A stretch of DNA of 13,549 nucleotides from Lysobacterales bacterium (GTDB lineage: Bacteria; Pseudomonadota; Gammaproteobacteria; Xanthomonadales; SZUA-36), in assembly GCA_021648045.1 (NCBI GenBank), contig JAKITM010000059.1, positions 1 through 13,549 of the forward strand, in the 5' to 3' direction. Positions within the stretch are counted from its first letter, which is position 1. Each line of letters begins with the position of its first letter. A model generated the notes under the pieces. That model searched no databases. It worked only from the letters and a program-made list of their open reading frames with translations, and was not told where the DNA came from. Below, in pieces: positions 1 through 4,762 of this stretch. Made by a program: the position numbers and the translations under genes.

Positions 1-72
1 CAAAAATGAGCCTCACACCACCTGATTTCAAAAAAGATATTTTCTTATATAAAGTACCACGGGCTTGTCCAA
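1..72 (-). other. Edge of a neighbouring gene cassette, truncated by the window
   Basis: Read on the minus strand, this is the sequence that follows the GTTGGAC core of the first attC-like site, so it would be the first bases of the next cassette. No ATG with a ribosome binding site is visible. One frame beginning TTG AAA TCA GGT stays open to the window edge but is only about ten codons long. I see no identifiable gene here. Confidence 0.3.
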
Positions 73-129
73 CAATAGGATAAGATTGTGGATCGCTTCG
101 CTCTCACAATCTATCCTTATTCGTTAGCT
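67..129 (-). other. attC-like integron recombination site 1
   Basis: An imperfect hairpin with integron core ends. On the minus strand it begins with AGCTAAC (R'', plus 123-129) and ends with GTTGGAC (R', plus 67-73), which fits GTTRRRY exactly. The arms pair as GGATA(A)GATTGTG against CACAATCTATCC, with one unpaired A, around a loop containing TTCGCT. The HEPN gene's stop codon lies inside this site, as is common for cassette genes. The 63-nt size is at the short end for attC sites. Orientation is inferred: excision at the minus-strand G^TT positions keeps the gene whole, while the opposite orientation would cut off its last codons. Confidence 0.7.
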
Positions 130-867
130 TCTTTGTATGCATTAACTACATCCCTTGGGATGAATATATACTTTAAAACTTCTTCCAATATTTCGGGATG
201 AAGTGAAAGCGGTGCATTTACAGAATGAAAATGAGCTGGTGATTTTACTAATTTACGAGCCTTTCCTGTAAAGAAACCATTTTGCCATATAAGTGCTGGC
301 CGAGCGGTATTTTCCTTTTTATCAAGTATCTTTTCTAGCGTTCCACCCATTACCCGGAATTTGTGTGGAGATTGATCGACACTTCTTTCAATTTTTCCTA
401 TTTCTAAATCCAGCATATTCTTAATACTGCCATCAGGTAATTTAAGCTCATAATTTAGAACTCTACAATAGCGACGTATTTCCCAAACAGCCCTGTCTAA
501 TTGAACAAGCTTTGGACCATGAACAAAATACGATGTTTCTAAATATCTATACCTTCCAAAATTATCAATGTGCTTAATAAGCTCTACAGTAGTTGGGCTT
601 AAATTTAATTCGAATGGTAGCCTTTTGGTACGCCTTAGGGCTTTAGCTAAGTCATGATTTATATTTTTAGCTTTTATCCGGTTATATAAAAGTATTGCCT
701 TTATATATTTCTCAAGTGCTTGCAATGCTTGCCAATGAAATTGGGGGATCAAACCGTGACGATATGATAAACGCGCAGCAATATAGTCTTGATCTGCCAC
801 ATCTCTGAAGCTTCGGGTTGCAAAATCATTTAGAAGTGGCTCAATATTCATTATTTTTTCAAGCTAA
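73..867 (-). mobile_element. Integron gene cassette carrying the HEPN-like gene
   Basis: The boundaries are the predicted G^TTRRRY cut points of the two flanking attC-like sites, giving a unit of 795 bp. The single gene begins 16 nt after the upstream boundary and stops inside the downstream attC, which is the standard compact cassette layout. The cassette's first bases (GTTAGCT) are exactly complementary to the R'' end (AGCTAAC) of its attC, as expected for a unit that once circularised. No promoter is seen in the 16-nt leader, so expression probably depends on upstream transcription. No integrase gene is in the window. Confidence 0.62.
117..851 (-). CDS. HEPN-domain-like protein, gene cassette cargo
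   Basis: A protein of 244 residues. Residues 12-70 resemble a HEPN helical domain: an early R-D-x-A-D-x-D-Y-x-A-A segment, then the hallmark helix around Q41-A-L-Q-A-L-E-K-Y-I-K-A (41-52) and N-x-N-H-D-L (63-68). HEPN proteins are often RNases or partners in toxin-antitoxin and phage-defence systems. The usual catalytic R-x(4-6)-H motif is not clear here; the nearest pairs are R102/H111 (eight between) and R31/H39 (seven between), so activity cannot be assumed. Residues 135-244 are not recognised. They contain basic patches and no membrane segment, so the protein is likely cytoplasmic. The ATG at 851 has only a weak A-rich leader instead of a clear Shine-Dalgarno. No antitoxin-like partner is seen. 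The HEPN assignment is moderately sure; the function is unknown. Confidence 0.8.
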   Translation of the reverse strand: MNIEPLLNDFATRSFRDVADQDYIAARLSYRHGLIPQFHWQALQALEKYIKAILLYNRIKAKNINHDLAKALRRTKRLPFELNLSPTTVELIKHIDNFGRYRYLETSYFVHGPKLVQLDRAVWEIRRYCRVLNYELKLPDGSIKNMLDLEIGKIERSVDQSPHKFRVMGGTLEKILDKKENTARPALIWQNGFFTGKARKLVKSPAHFHSVNAPLSLHPEILEEVLKYIFIPRDVVNAYKEANE

Positions 868-954
868 CGTTTGAGTTTACTGGCGCGCATGATTGAACTT
901 TCCGCGAAATCGCGCCCCAGGTTTAAACGCGTCCAGTGAAACGATTTGTTATGC
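862..954 (-). other. attC-like integron recombination site 2
   Basis: A 93-nt imperfect hairpin. On the minus strand it runs from GCATAAC (R'', plus 948-954) to GTTAGCT (R', plus 862-868). The minus-strand 5' arm reads GTTTcACTGGaCGCG and pairs with CGCGCCAGTAAAC, leaving one C and one A unpaired. Two unpaired bases in the L'' arm at this spacing are the classical attC signature that sets recombination polarity, and they support minus-strand orientation here. The centre also pairs partly (GGCGCGATTTCGC). This is the best supported of the three sites. Confidence 0.72.
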
Positions 955-1310
955 GGCAGTGTATCTATTGCCACCGAAACCCCTCTTTGTGCGTTGAGCT
1001 GGTTCTCAGTTTAGTACAATGTTTGAGCGTTTGCCATTCTTGCCGATTAAAAGGTTTTTTCCGAAGATTACGGATACTGAACTAAATCTGCTCCGGTGGT
1101 TTTGCTTATGCCCTGGGAATGCCTCTGCTGAGTGCCTGTTTTCACATGAAGCTCCTCCAGACCCCGGCTCCTATGCCGGGTAATACAGATGTTTTTCATA
1201 AAAACCAAGTAATTTTACCCGCACTATTGTCGGCAATGTGAGGTTTTCTCTCGTGGCAAAAACGGGAATTGTTCTAAAATGCGCTTGTCCTGCATTGTCT
1301 TGTCTCTTAA
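948..1310. mobile_element. Probable cassette without a convincing gene
   Basis: This segment between attC-like sites 2 and 3 has no open frame longer than about 55 codons on either strand. On the minus strand the first ATG gives only 23 codons (M-Q-D-K-R-I-L-E-Q-F...). On the plus strand a 54-codon frame starts at 1019. A short hairpin, CCCGGC-N6-GCCGGG, sits at 1163-1180. Unlike the HEPN cassette, the putative start (GTTAAGA) and the attC end (GCATAAC) are not fully complementary, so this may be an ORF-less, degenerate or rearranged cassette. Confidence 0.38.
1019..1183 (+). CDS. Doubtful small ORF in the gene-poor cassette
   Basis: A 54-codon frame, M-F-E-R-L-P-F-L-P-I-K-R-F-F-P-K, ending in Y-A-G. 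No clear ribosome binding site precedes the ATG; the upstream bases are TTAGTACA. No domain, signal peptide or membrane segment is recognised. Its stop codon directly follows the 1163-1180 hairpin. It is recorded because it is the longest frame in the segment, but it may well be non-coding. Confidence 0.15.
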   Translation: MFERLPFLPIKRFFPKITDTELNLLRWFCLCPGNASAECLFSHEAPPDPGSYAG

Positions 1311-1365
1311 CTTTTTGACTGTAAATACACAGTTCGCTACACTCTGTATTTACAGCAAGTTATCC
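1305..1365 (-). other. attC-like integron recombination site 3
   Basis: A 61-nt hairpin. On the minus strand it runs from GGATAAC (plus 1359-1365) to GTTAAGA (plus 1305-1311). The arms CTGTAAATACACAG (1319-1332) and CTCTGTATTTACAG (1342-1355) pair with one mismatch. The loop contains TTCGCT, also found in the loop of site 1, which suggests related sites. The R' end matches GTTRRRY at six of seven positions. It could instead be a long palindromic operator for the downstream gene, but the flanking core ends and the shared loop favour attC. Confidence 0.55.
1315..1343 (+). promoter_or_regulatory. Possible sigma-70 promoter inside attC site 3
   Basis: TTGACT (1315-1320) and TACACT (1338-1343) are separated by 17 bp, a good vegetative promoter layout. 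Transcription would start near 1350 and give a leader of about 80 nt before the ATG at 1430. The promoter overlaps the attC hairpin. This is based on sequence similarity only. Confidence 0.4.
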
Positions 1366-1429
1366 TGACATTATGTGTAAAAAAAGTGCAGCTTGTCTGT
1401 GCCTTAAAATAAAATTTATCGAGGTATTT

Positions 1430-2572
1430 ATGTTATCTGTTATAAAACAATCGCGATGGCTTCTGGCTATCTTTTTTTCACTGTTTGCCAGTCTAGCTTT
1501 TGCACACGGCATGTCTGAGGCTGAAAAACAACTTATTATAGAGGGTGGAAACCTGCGTTACATATGGATCGGAGCGACTCATATGCTCTCGGGCTATGAT
1601 CATCTAGCCTTTGTATTTGGCATTATTTTTTTCCTGACCAAGTTTAAAGACATTGTTAAATACATCACTGTCTTTACTGTGGGACACAGCATCACCCTTA
1701 TTTTTGCGACTTTTAATGCCATTCAGATTAATTATTTTTTAATTGATGCAATTATTGCTTTAAGCGTTTGTTATATCGCTTTCCATAATCTTGATGGCTT
1801 TAAGAAAGTTCTAAATTTCAAAGCACCCAATATGTTAGCCATGATATTTAGTTTAGGGCTAATTCATGGGCTGGGTCTGTCTACACGCTTGCAGCAATTG
1901 CCACTGAATCCCGAGCAGCTGTTAATGAATATTATTTCATTTAATGTGGGTATAGAACTCGGACAAATTTCTGCTCTAGCTGTTATGTTACTGTTGATTA
2001 CCGCATTTCGTAAAAGCCATTTGTTTCCGACCTTCAGTAAAATCTCAAACTACTTTTTAATCCTCTTAGGCGCATACCTTTTCATGATGCAGATGCACGG
2101 TTACGCGCATACGGCTCACCCAGAGGAGTTTGCTACAAGTAGTGAACCTAATGCGCAGATGGCAGAACTTAAGCAAGTTCAACAGTCTGACTGGAAGGAG
2201 TCGATAACTATTACTATTCCAGCAAGAGCAGAAAAAGAATACAAACTACAACTAGCCAAAGGCGCAAAGCTTGAATACGCATGGGAAACGGATAAAGGAG
2301 AGCTGTTTTTTGATTTTCATGGTGAACCACAAAGTGATACCACTGGTTTCTTCAAGAGCTTTAAAAAAGACACAAAACAAAGTGACAATGGATCTTTAAT
2401 AACAACATTTACAGGTACCCATGGTTGGTACTGGAAAAACAACAATGCGTATCCTGTTGTTATTACTTTAAAGGTAGCAGGTGAATACCAGCGCTTGGAT
2501 TTAGAACCCACTAGCCAGAAAGCAAAACCCGTACAAACCACTAAAAAACTCATTCACGATACTATTGAGTAA
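1430..2572 (+). CDS. HupE/UreJ-family membrane protein fused to a C-terminal soluble domain
   Basis: 380 residues from the ATG at 1430, chosen because GAGG (1421-1424) precedes it and a clean signal peptide follows (cleavage after A-F-A, residue 25). An in-frame ATG at 1373 lacks a ribosome binding site. Residues 40-223 form a HupE/UreJ-like membrane domain of about six helices with the histidine motif H51-x-x-x-G-Y-D-H58, H86, H146 and E176. Family members are proposed metal (nickel or cobalt) permeases or accessory proteins. Residues 255-358 form a second, soluble beta-rich domain with F-D-F-H-G-E-P (294-300) and G-T-H-G-W-Y-W-K-N (329-337). This resembles the C-terminal domain of proteins named transmembrane anchor protein in metal-resistance loci (recalled, not searched). 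Family HupE proteins are usually about 200 residues, so this is a fusion. It heads a three-gene set; the true substrate is unknown. Confidence 0.85.
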   Translation: MLSVIKQSRWLLAIFFSLFASLAFAHGMSEAEKQLIIEGGNLRYIWIGATHMLSGYDHLAFVFGIIFFLTKFKDIVKYITVFTVGHSITLIFATFNAIQINYFLIDAIIALSVCYIAFHNLDGFKKVLNFKAPNMLAMIFSLGLIHGLGLSTRLQQLPLNPEQLLMNIISFNVGIELGQISALAVMLLLITAFRKSHLFPTFSKISNYFLILLGAYLFMMQMHGYAHTAHPEEFATSSEPNAQMAELKQVQQSDWKESITITIPARAEKEYKLQLAKGAKLEYAWETDKGELFFDFHGEPQSDTTGFFKSFKKDTKQSDNGSLITTFTGTHGWYWKNNNAYPVVITLKVAGEYQRLDLEPTSQKAKPVQTTKKLIHDTIE

Positions 2573-2576
2573 ATAG

Positions 2577-2598
2577 GCGGGTATTATGCGGGTATTAT
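2577..2598 (+). repeat. Tandem 11-bp duplication
   Basis: GCGGGTATTAT occurs twice without a gap (2577-2587 and 2588-2598), just after the HupE-like stop codon and before the next gene. It is probably a slippage duplication. No regulatory role is evident. Confidence 0.7.
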
Positions 2599-2645
2599 GC
2601 ACAAGCAAACCCGGCGCTATTAACTAACCTATTTGGAGAAAATTT

Positions 2646-2996
2646 ATGAAAGCTTTAGCTACAACATTTGTATTATCGTTATTACTTTTCGCTTCGCCTG
2701 TTATGGCAGGCGTTGGGCATGATCATGGGCACAGTCATGCACAAACATCGGTTGATCAAAAAGTGGCAGAAGAAAATGCGGACGCAGTAATAGCCTCATT
2801 TGTTGAAAAAGGTAAAATTGATAAAAGCTGGGCATCCATAAAAGTAAGCTCTGCTGAAAAAAAAGAGTTTAATGAGCGTACTGAATGGGTCTTGATTTAT
2901 ATCAATGAAGAAATTACCGATGCAGACAAACAAAAGCTTTATGTATTTTTGACAGAAGCTGGAGAATATATTGCGATCAATTATACTGGGAACTAA
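2646..2996 (+). CDS. His-rich periplasmic protein, DUF6488-like
   Basis: 116 residues with a signal peptide (hydrophobic core 5-19, cleavage near A21). Immediately after it comes G-H-D-H-G-H-S-H (24-31), a likely metal-binding segment at the mature N-terminus. The remainder is a small soluble domain with K-I-D-K-S-W-A (57-63), W81 and the ending Y-V-F-L-T-E-A-G-E-Y-I-A-I-N-Y-T-G. It resembles the DUF6488 family, which I associate with heavy-metal efflux loci. The ATG is preceded by TTTGGAGAA at good spacing, 73 nt after the HupE-like gene, so the two are probably co-transcribed. Periplasmic metal binding or buffering is an inference from the histidines and the context; no reaction is known. 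Confidence 0.82.
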   Translation: MKALATTFVLSLLLFASPVMAGVGHDHGHSHAQTSVDQKVAEENADAVIASFVEKGKIDKSWASIKVSSAEKKEFNERTEWVLIYINEEITDADKQKLYVFLTEAGEYIAINYTGN

Positions 2997-3060
2997 AATT
3001 ACATAACAACTGCATCAATCAATGTGCGTTACAGCTAGTCATACAAGCAATGGAGGAAAT

Positions 3061-3426
3061 ATGAAAACATGGATTAGCAAATGGTTAATTTTCGTAGCTG
3101 CAGGTCATACTGTTGTGGGAATTATACTGTTTGGAGATACTTATCGAGAAATGATTACGAATGGTTTGCTGAGCAGCGTTAACTCTTTAGAAACGGCTCT
3201 GGCTTCATGGTTTTTATTGTTTGGGTTTCTCTTGTTTATAGCAAGTCTTCTTATAGCTGTAATTGAAAAGGACGATGCTCTGGAAATACCTAAATTGATT
3301 GGTGTAATGCTTTTAATATTAACTACAATTGGGGTTGTATTAATGCCTGCTTCAGGTTTTTGGTTAGTCTATCCGGCGGCTATTGCAATTTTAGTAAAAA
3401 AACAAAAAGTCATAAAGATTATTTAA
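3061..3426 (+). CDS. Small four-helix membrane protein, DUF6463-like
   Basis: 121 residues from the ATG at 3061, chosen because GGAGG (3052-3056) lies just upstream. A longer frame opening at 3022 adds thirteen residues and has no ribosome binding site. Four hydrophobic segments are seen at roughly residues 7-25, 46-66, 76-94 and 96-112, with a short basic tail (K-K-Q-K-V-I-K-I-I). The start M-K-T-W-I-S-K-W-L-I and the overall plan fit the DUF6463 family of unknown function. It is the last gene of the HupE-like set, 64 nt after the His-rich gene, and is followed by hairpins and a terminator. It is an inner-membrane protein. A link to metal handling rests only on its neighbours. Confidence 0.8.
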   Translation: MKTWISKWLIFVAAGHTVVGIILFGDTYREMITNGLLSSVNSLETALASWFLLFGFLLFIASLLIAVIEKDDALEIPKLIGVMLLILTTIGVVLMPASGFWLVYPAAIAILVKKQKVIKII

Positions 3427-3459
3427 CCCTCACACGGCAGATTAAGCTATTAAAGACGG

Positions 3460-3505
3460 AGCCAGGTTATCTGGAGGCGGGTTTATATACGCAGAGAATC
3501 TGGCT
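3460..3505 (+). repeat. Imperfect inverted repeat downstream of the DUF6463-like gene
   Basis: AGCCAGGTTATCTG (3460-3473) and CAGAGAATCTGGCT (3492-3505) pair at 12 of 14 positions around an 18-nt loop. No T-run follows, so it may be a transcript-end stabiliser rather than a terminator. The gap 3427-3597 holds no gene. Confidence 0.45.
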
Positions 3506-3558
3506 AAATAATTCGCAATACTAGGTACTAGAAAAATAGTCGCGACCTTCAACAAAGA

Positions 3559-3580
3559 GTCGGCACCAGGCGGTGCCGAC
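3559..3580. terminator. Strong hairpin terminator, probably bidirectional
   Basis: GTCGGCACC-AGGC-GGTGCCGAC is a perfect 9-bp GC-rich stem with a 4-nt loop, followed by TTTAATT. On the other strand, CTTTGTTG follows. It sits between the plus-strand HupE-like operon and the convergent SnoaL-like pseudogene and can serve both. Confidence 0.8.
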
Positions 3581-3597
3581 TTTAATTCAAACAACTA

Positions 3598-4089
3598 TCA
3601 GTGTTTATGCTGTTCTTTTTTAACCGGTTTTGACGCACTATTGCTATGGATGACTTTCCATTCATTACCAACCTTACGGAATATGTAAGTTCCCCGGCCC
3701 TTGTTATGAATTACGCGGCCATCGCGTTTTACAGTTGCTTTAAGTTCGCTATCGACTAGTGCCCAAGCAAAATCACCTTCTGCATGAGTTTCAATATTGG
3801 TGAAAATCAACTCGAAACCATCAAATGCGTCGCCCTCAGGCACTACATGATGGTCAATCAAGTCAGTAAGGCCGGTGTTTTGACCACCTCCTTCAAAATA
3901 ACGAGCCCCTTCAAAATCGAGAAAATGCTTGCGGAAAGGTGTGCCGTCAGCTTCGACTCAGCCAGTCCTGACTGCTTCGAGAATTGCCCGCAGTTGAGCA
4001 TCATCGTCTGATTCCGCCACGCTTATTGTGGGTATTAGAGCGCAAATTAAAAAAGAATAAATTACAAAATTACGAAGCGATATTTTCAT
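3598..4089 (-). pseudogene. Exported SnoaL/NTF2-like protein gene broken by an in-frame stop
   Basis: One continuous frame runs from an ATG at 4089, with GGAG placed well upstream, to the stop at 3598, 163 codons in all, interrupted only by TGA at codon 44 (3958-3960). Before the stop come a signal peptide (to about A25) and D-D-A-Q-L-R-A-I-L-E-A-V-R-T-G. After it the frame resumes as V-E-A-D-G-T-P-F-R-K-H-F, then D-F-D-G-F-E-like and T-Y-I-F-R-K-V-G-N-E-W-K-V-I-H-S-N, typical of small SnoaL/YybH-like (NTF2-fold) domains. The tail is basic and His-containing. A one-base change of a TGG (Trp) codon would explain it. The restart candidate, TTG at 3861, would give only a fragment without the N-terminal helix or signal peptide. 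A sequencing error or stop readthrough is possible. The family's substrate is unknown. Confidence 0.82.
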
Positions 4090-4113
4090 TTGTTTTCTCC
4101 AGTTAGGAACGCT

Positions 4114-4142
4114 AGCCTATTGACTAAAGGATAAATTGTCAA
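4114..4142 (-). promoter_or_regulatory. Predicted sigma-70 promoter of the SnoaL-like pseudogene
   Basis: On the minus strand a perfect -35 box, TTGACA (4137-4142), is followed after 17 bp by TAGGCT (4114-4119), a weak -10 box that keeps the key T, A and final T. Transcription would start near 4107, just ahead of the ATG at 4089. Confidence 0.5.
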
Positions 4143-4174
4143 TCTTGTCAGCGCCTATGGTTATTATCAAAGTA

Positions 4175-4188
4175 TTGATTTGAATCAA
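4175..4188 (+). promoter_or_regulatory. Perfect FNR/Anr-type operator
   Basis: TTGAT-TTGA-ATCAA matches the FNR/Anr consensus TTGAT-N4-ATCAA at every position. Its centre (4181.5) is about 41 bp upstream of the start site predicted from the -10 box at 4210-4215, which is the class II activator position. It predicts activation of the Cys-rich protein, porin and cytochrome genes when oxygen is low. It is also about 75 bp upstream of the divergent pseudogene promoter. Confidence 0.72.
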
Positions 4189-4189
4189 T

Positions 4190-4215
4190 TTGACTGAATG
4201 TTATAAATGTATAAT
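4190..4215 (+). promoter_or_regulatory. Predicted FNR-dependent promoter of the Cys-rich/porin/cytochrome genes
   Basis: A consensus -10 box, TATAAT, lies at 4210-4215, with TAATAT at 4212-4217 as an overlapping alternative. TTGACT at 4190-4195 abuts the FNR box but is 14-16 bp from these -10 boxes, shorter than ideal, which fits a promoter that needs an activator. The start site is predicted near 4222. Confidence 0.6.
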
Positions 4216-4262
4216 ATATGATATTATCTAAGTGTTGAGACTCATTGGGGCAACCGATAATT

Positions 4263-4646
4263 GTGAAACTCAAGTTTATACAGGCTGTTCTCGTTCTGTT
4301 GCTGGTGTGCAATCCGGTAGCAGTGCAGGCTATGTCTGTAGAAATGACACTAGAATCTGCGCACACTACTAATGTGCGCTGTCATGAAGACCTGAGGAGC
4401 AAAAAAGCATCTCAATCAACCCAAGCTTTGGCTGCGGATATTTGCACAATGGAATGCTGCACTGACAGTAAAGATTGTGCCACTGATCAAAGCTGTCAAG
4501 ATTGTTATAACCTGCACACCAATAGCGCTTTGATATTACCGGTAAACCCTGCTTTTAGTCCACCAACTATAATATATTATATTCTGGGTGTTTCTCAACA
4601 TCTCGATCCCACACTGCCCCCTGATCTGCGCCCTCCACTCACCTAA
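4263..4646 (+). CDS. Small Cys-rich exported protein of unknown function
   Basis: 127 residues from the GTG at 4263, which directly opens a signal peptide (M-K-L-K-F-I-Q-A-V-L..., cleavage after V-Q-A, residue 23). A TTG at 4245 would add six residues. GGGG (4247-4250) is the only Shine-Dalgarno-like stretch and is rather far from the GTG, so the start is uncertain. The mature part holds seven cysteines: C40, then C61-x3-C65-C66, C72, C78 and C81. The tail is Pro-rich, P-P-D-L-R-P-P-L-T, a kind of ending I associate with small exported proteins of copper loci. No known domain is recognised. The cysteines could bind metal or form disulfides in the periplasm. It is the first gene behind the FNR-type promoter. 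Confidence 0.72.
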   Translation: MKLKFIQAVLVLLLVCNPVAVQAMSVEMTLESAHTTNVRCHEDLRSKKASQSTQALAADICTMECCTDSKDCATDQSCQDCYNLHTNSALILPVNPAFSPPTIIYYILGVSQHLDPTLPPDLRPPLT

Positions 4647-4666
4647 ATCGATAAGTTTTAGTAAAT

Positions 4667-4684
4667 AACGCGCGTGCGTTTTTT
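4667..4684 (+). terminator. Weak hairpin with T-run, possible attenuator
   Basis: AACGC-GCGT-GCGTT followed by T's to 4684. The stem is only 5 bp, so termination would be partial at best. It lies between the Cys-rich gene and the porin gene and could lower downstream expression. Otherwise the 116-nt gap is AT-rich with no gene. Confidence 0.35.
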
Positions 4685-4762
4685 AAAATCACCCTTTATT
4701 TAATAGCCTTTTTTTATATGGGCAAAATTTACTAAATTATTGATACCAATGGAGGTATTGAG

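Noticed and set aside
124..948. Plus-strand orientation of the HEPN cassette
   Set aside because: Excision at those points would remove the last codons of the gene, and site 2 has its unpaired bases on the minus-strand arm. Not fully excluded, since site 1 has an unpaired A on the plus-strand arm.
1319..1355. A simple dyad operator for a metal regulator upstream of the HupE-like gene
   Set aside because: The dyad is longer than usual operators, is flanked by attC core ends and shares the TTCGCT loop with site 1, so attC explains it better.
3598..3861. An intact 87-residue SnoaL-like gene starting at TTG 3861
   Set aside because: The start would be inside a conserved domain and without a signal peptide, while the same frame continues upstream to a good ATG and ribosome binding site at 4089.
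3784..4011. Plus-strand frame of 75 codons over the SnoaL-like pseudogene
   Set aside because: No ribosome binding site, and antisense to a recognisable protein whose frame continues through the single stop.
4148..4366. Minus-strand frame of 72 codons across the FNR promoter region
   Set aside because: It overlaps the promoter and the Cys-rich gene and has no ribosome binding site or recognisable feature.
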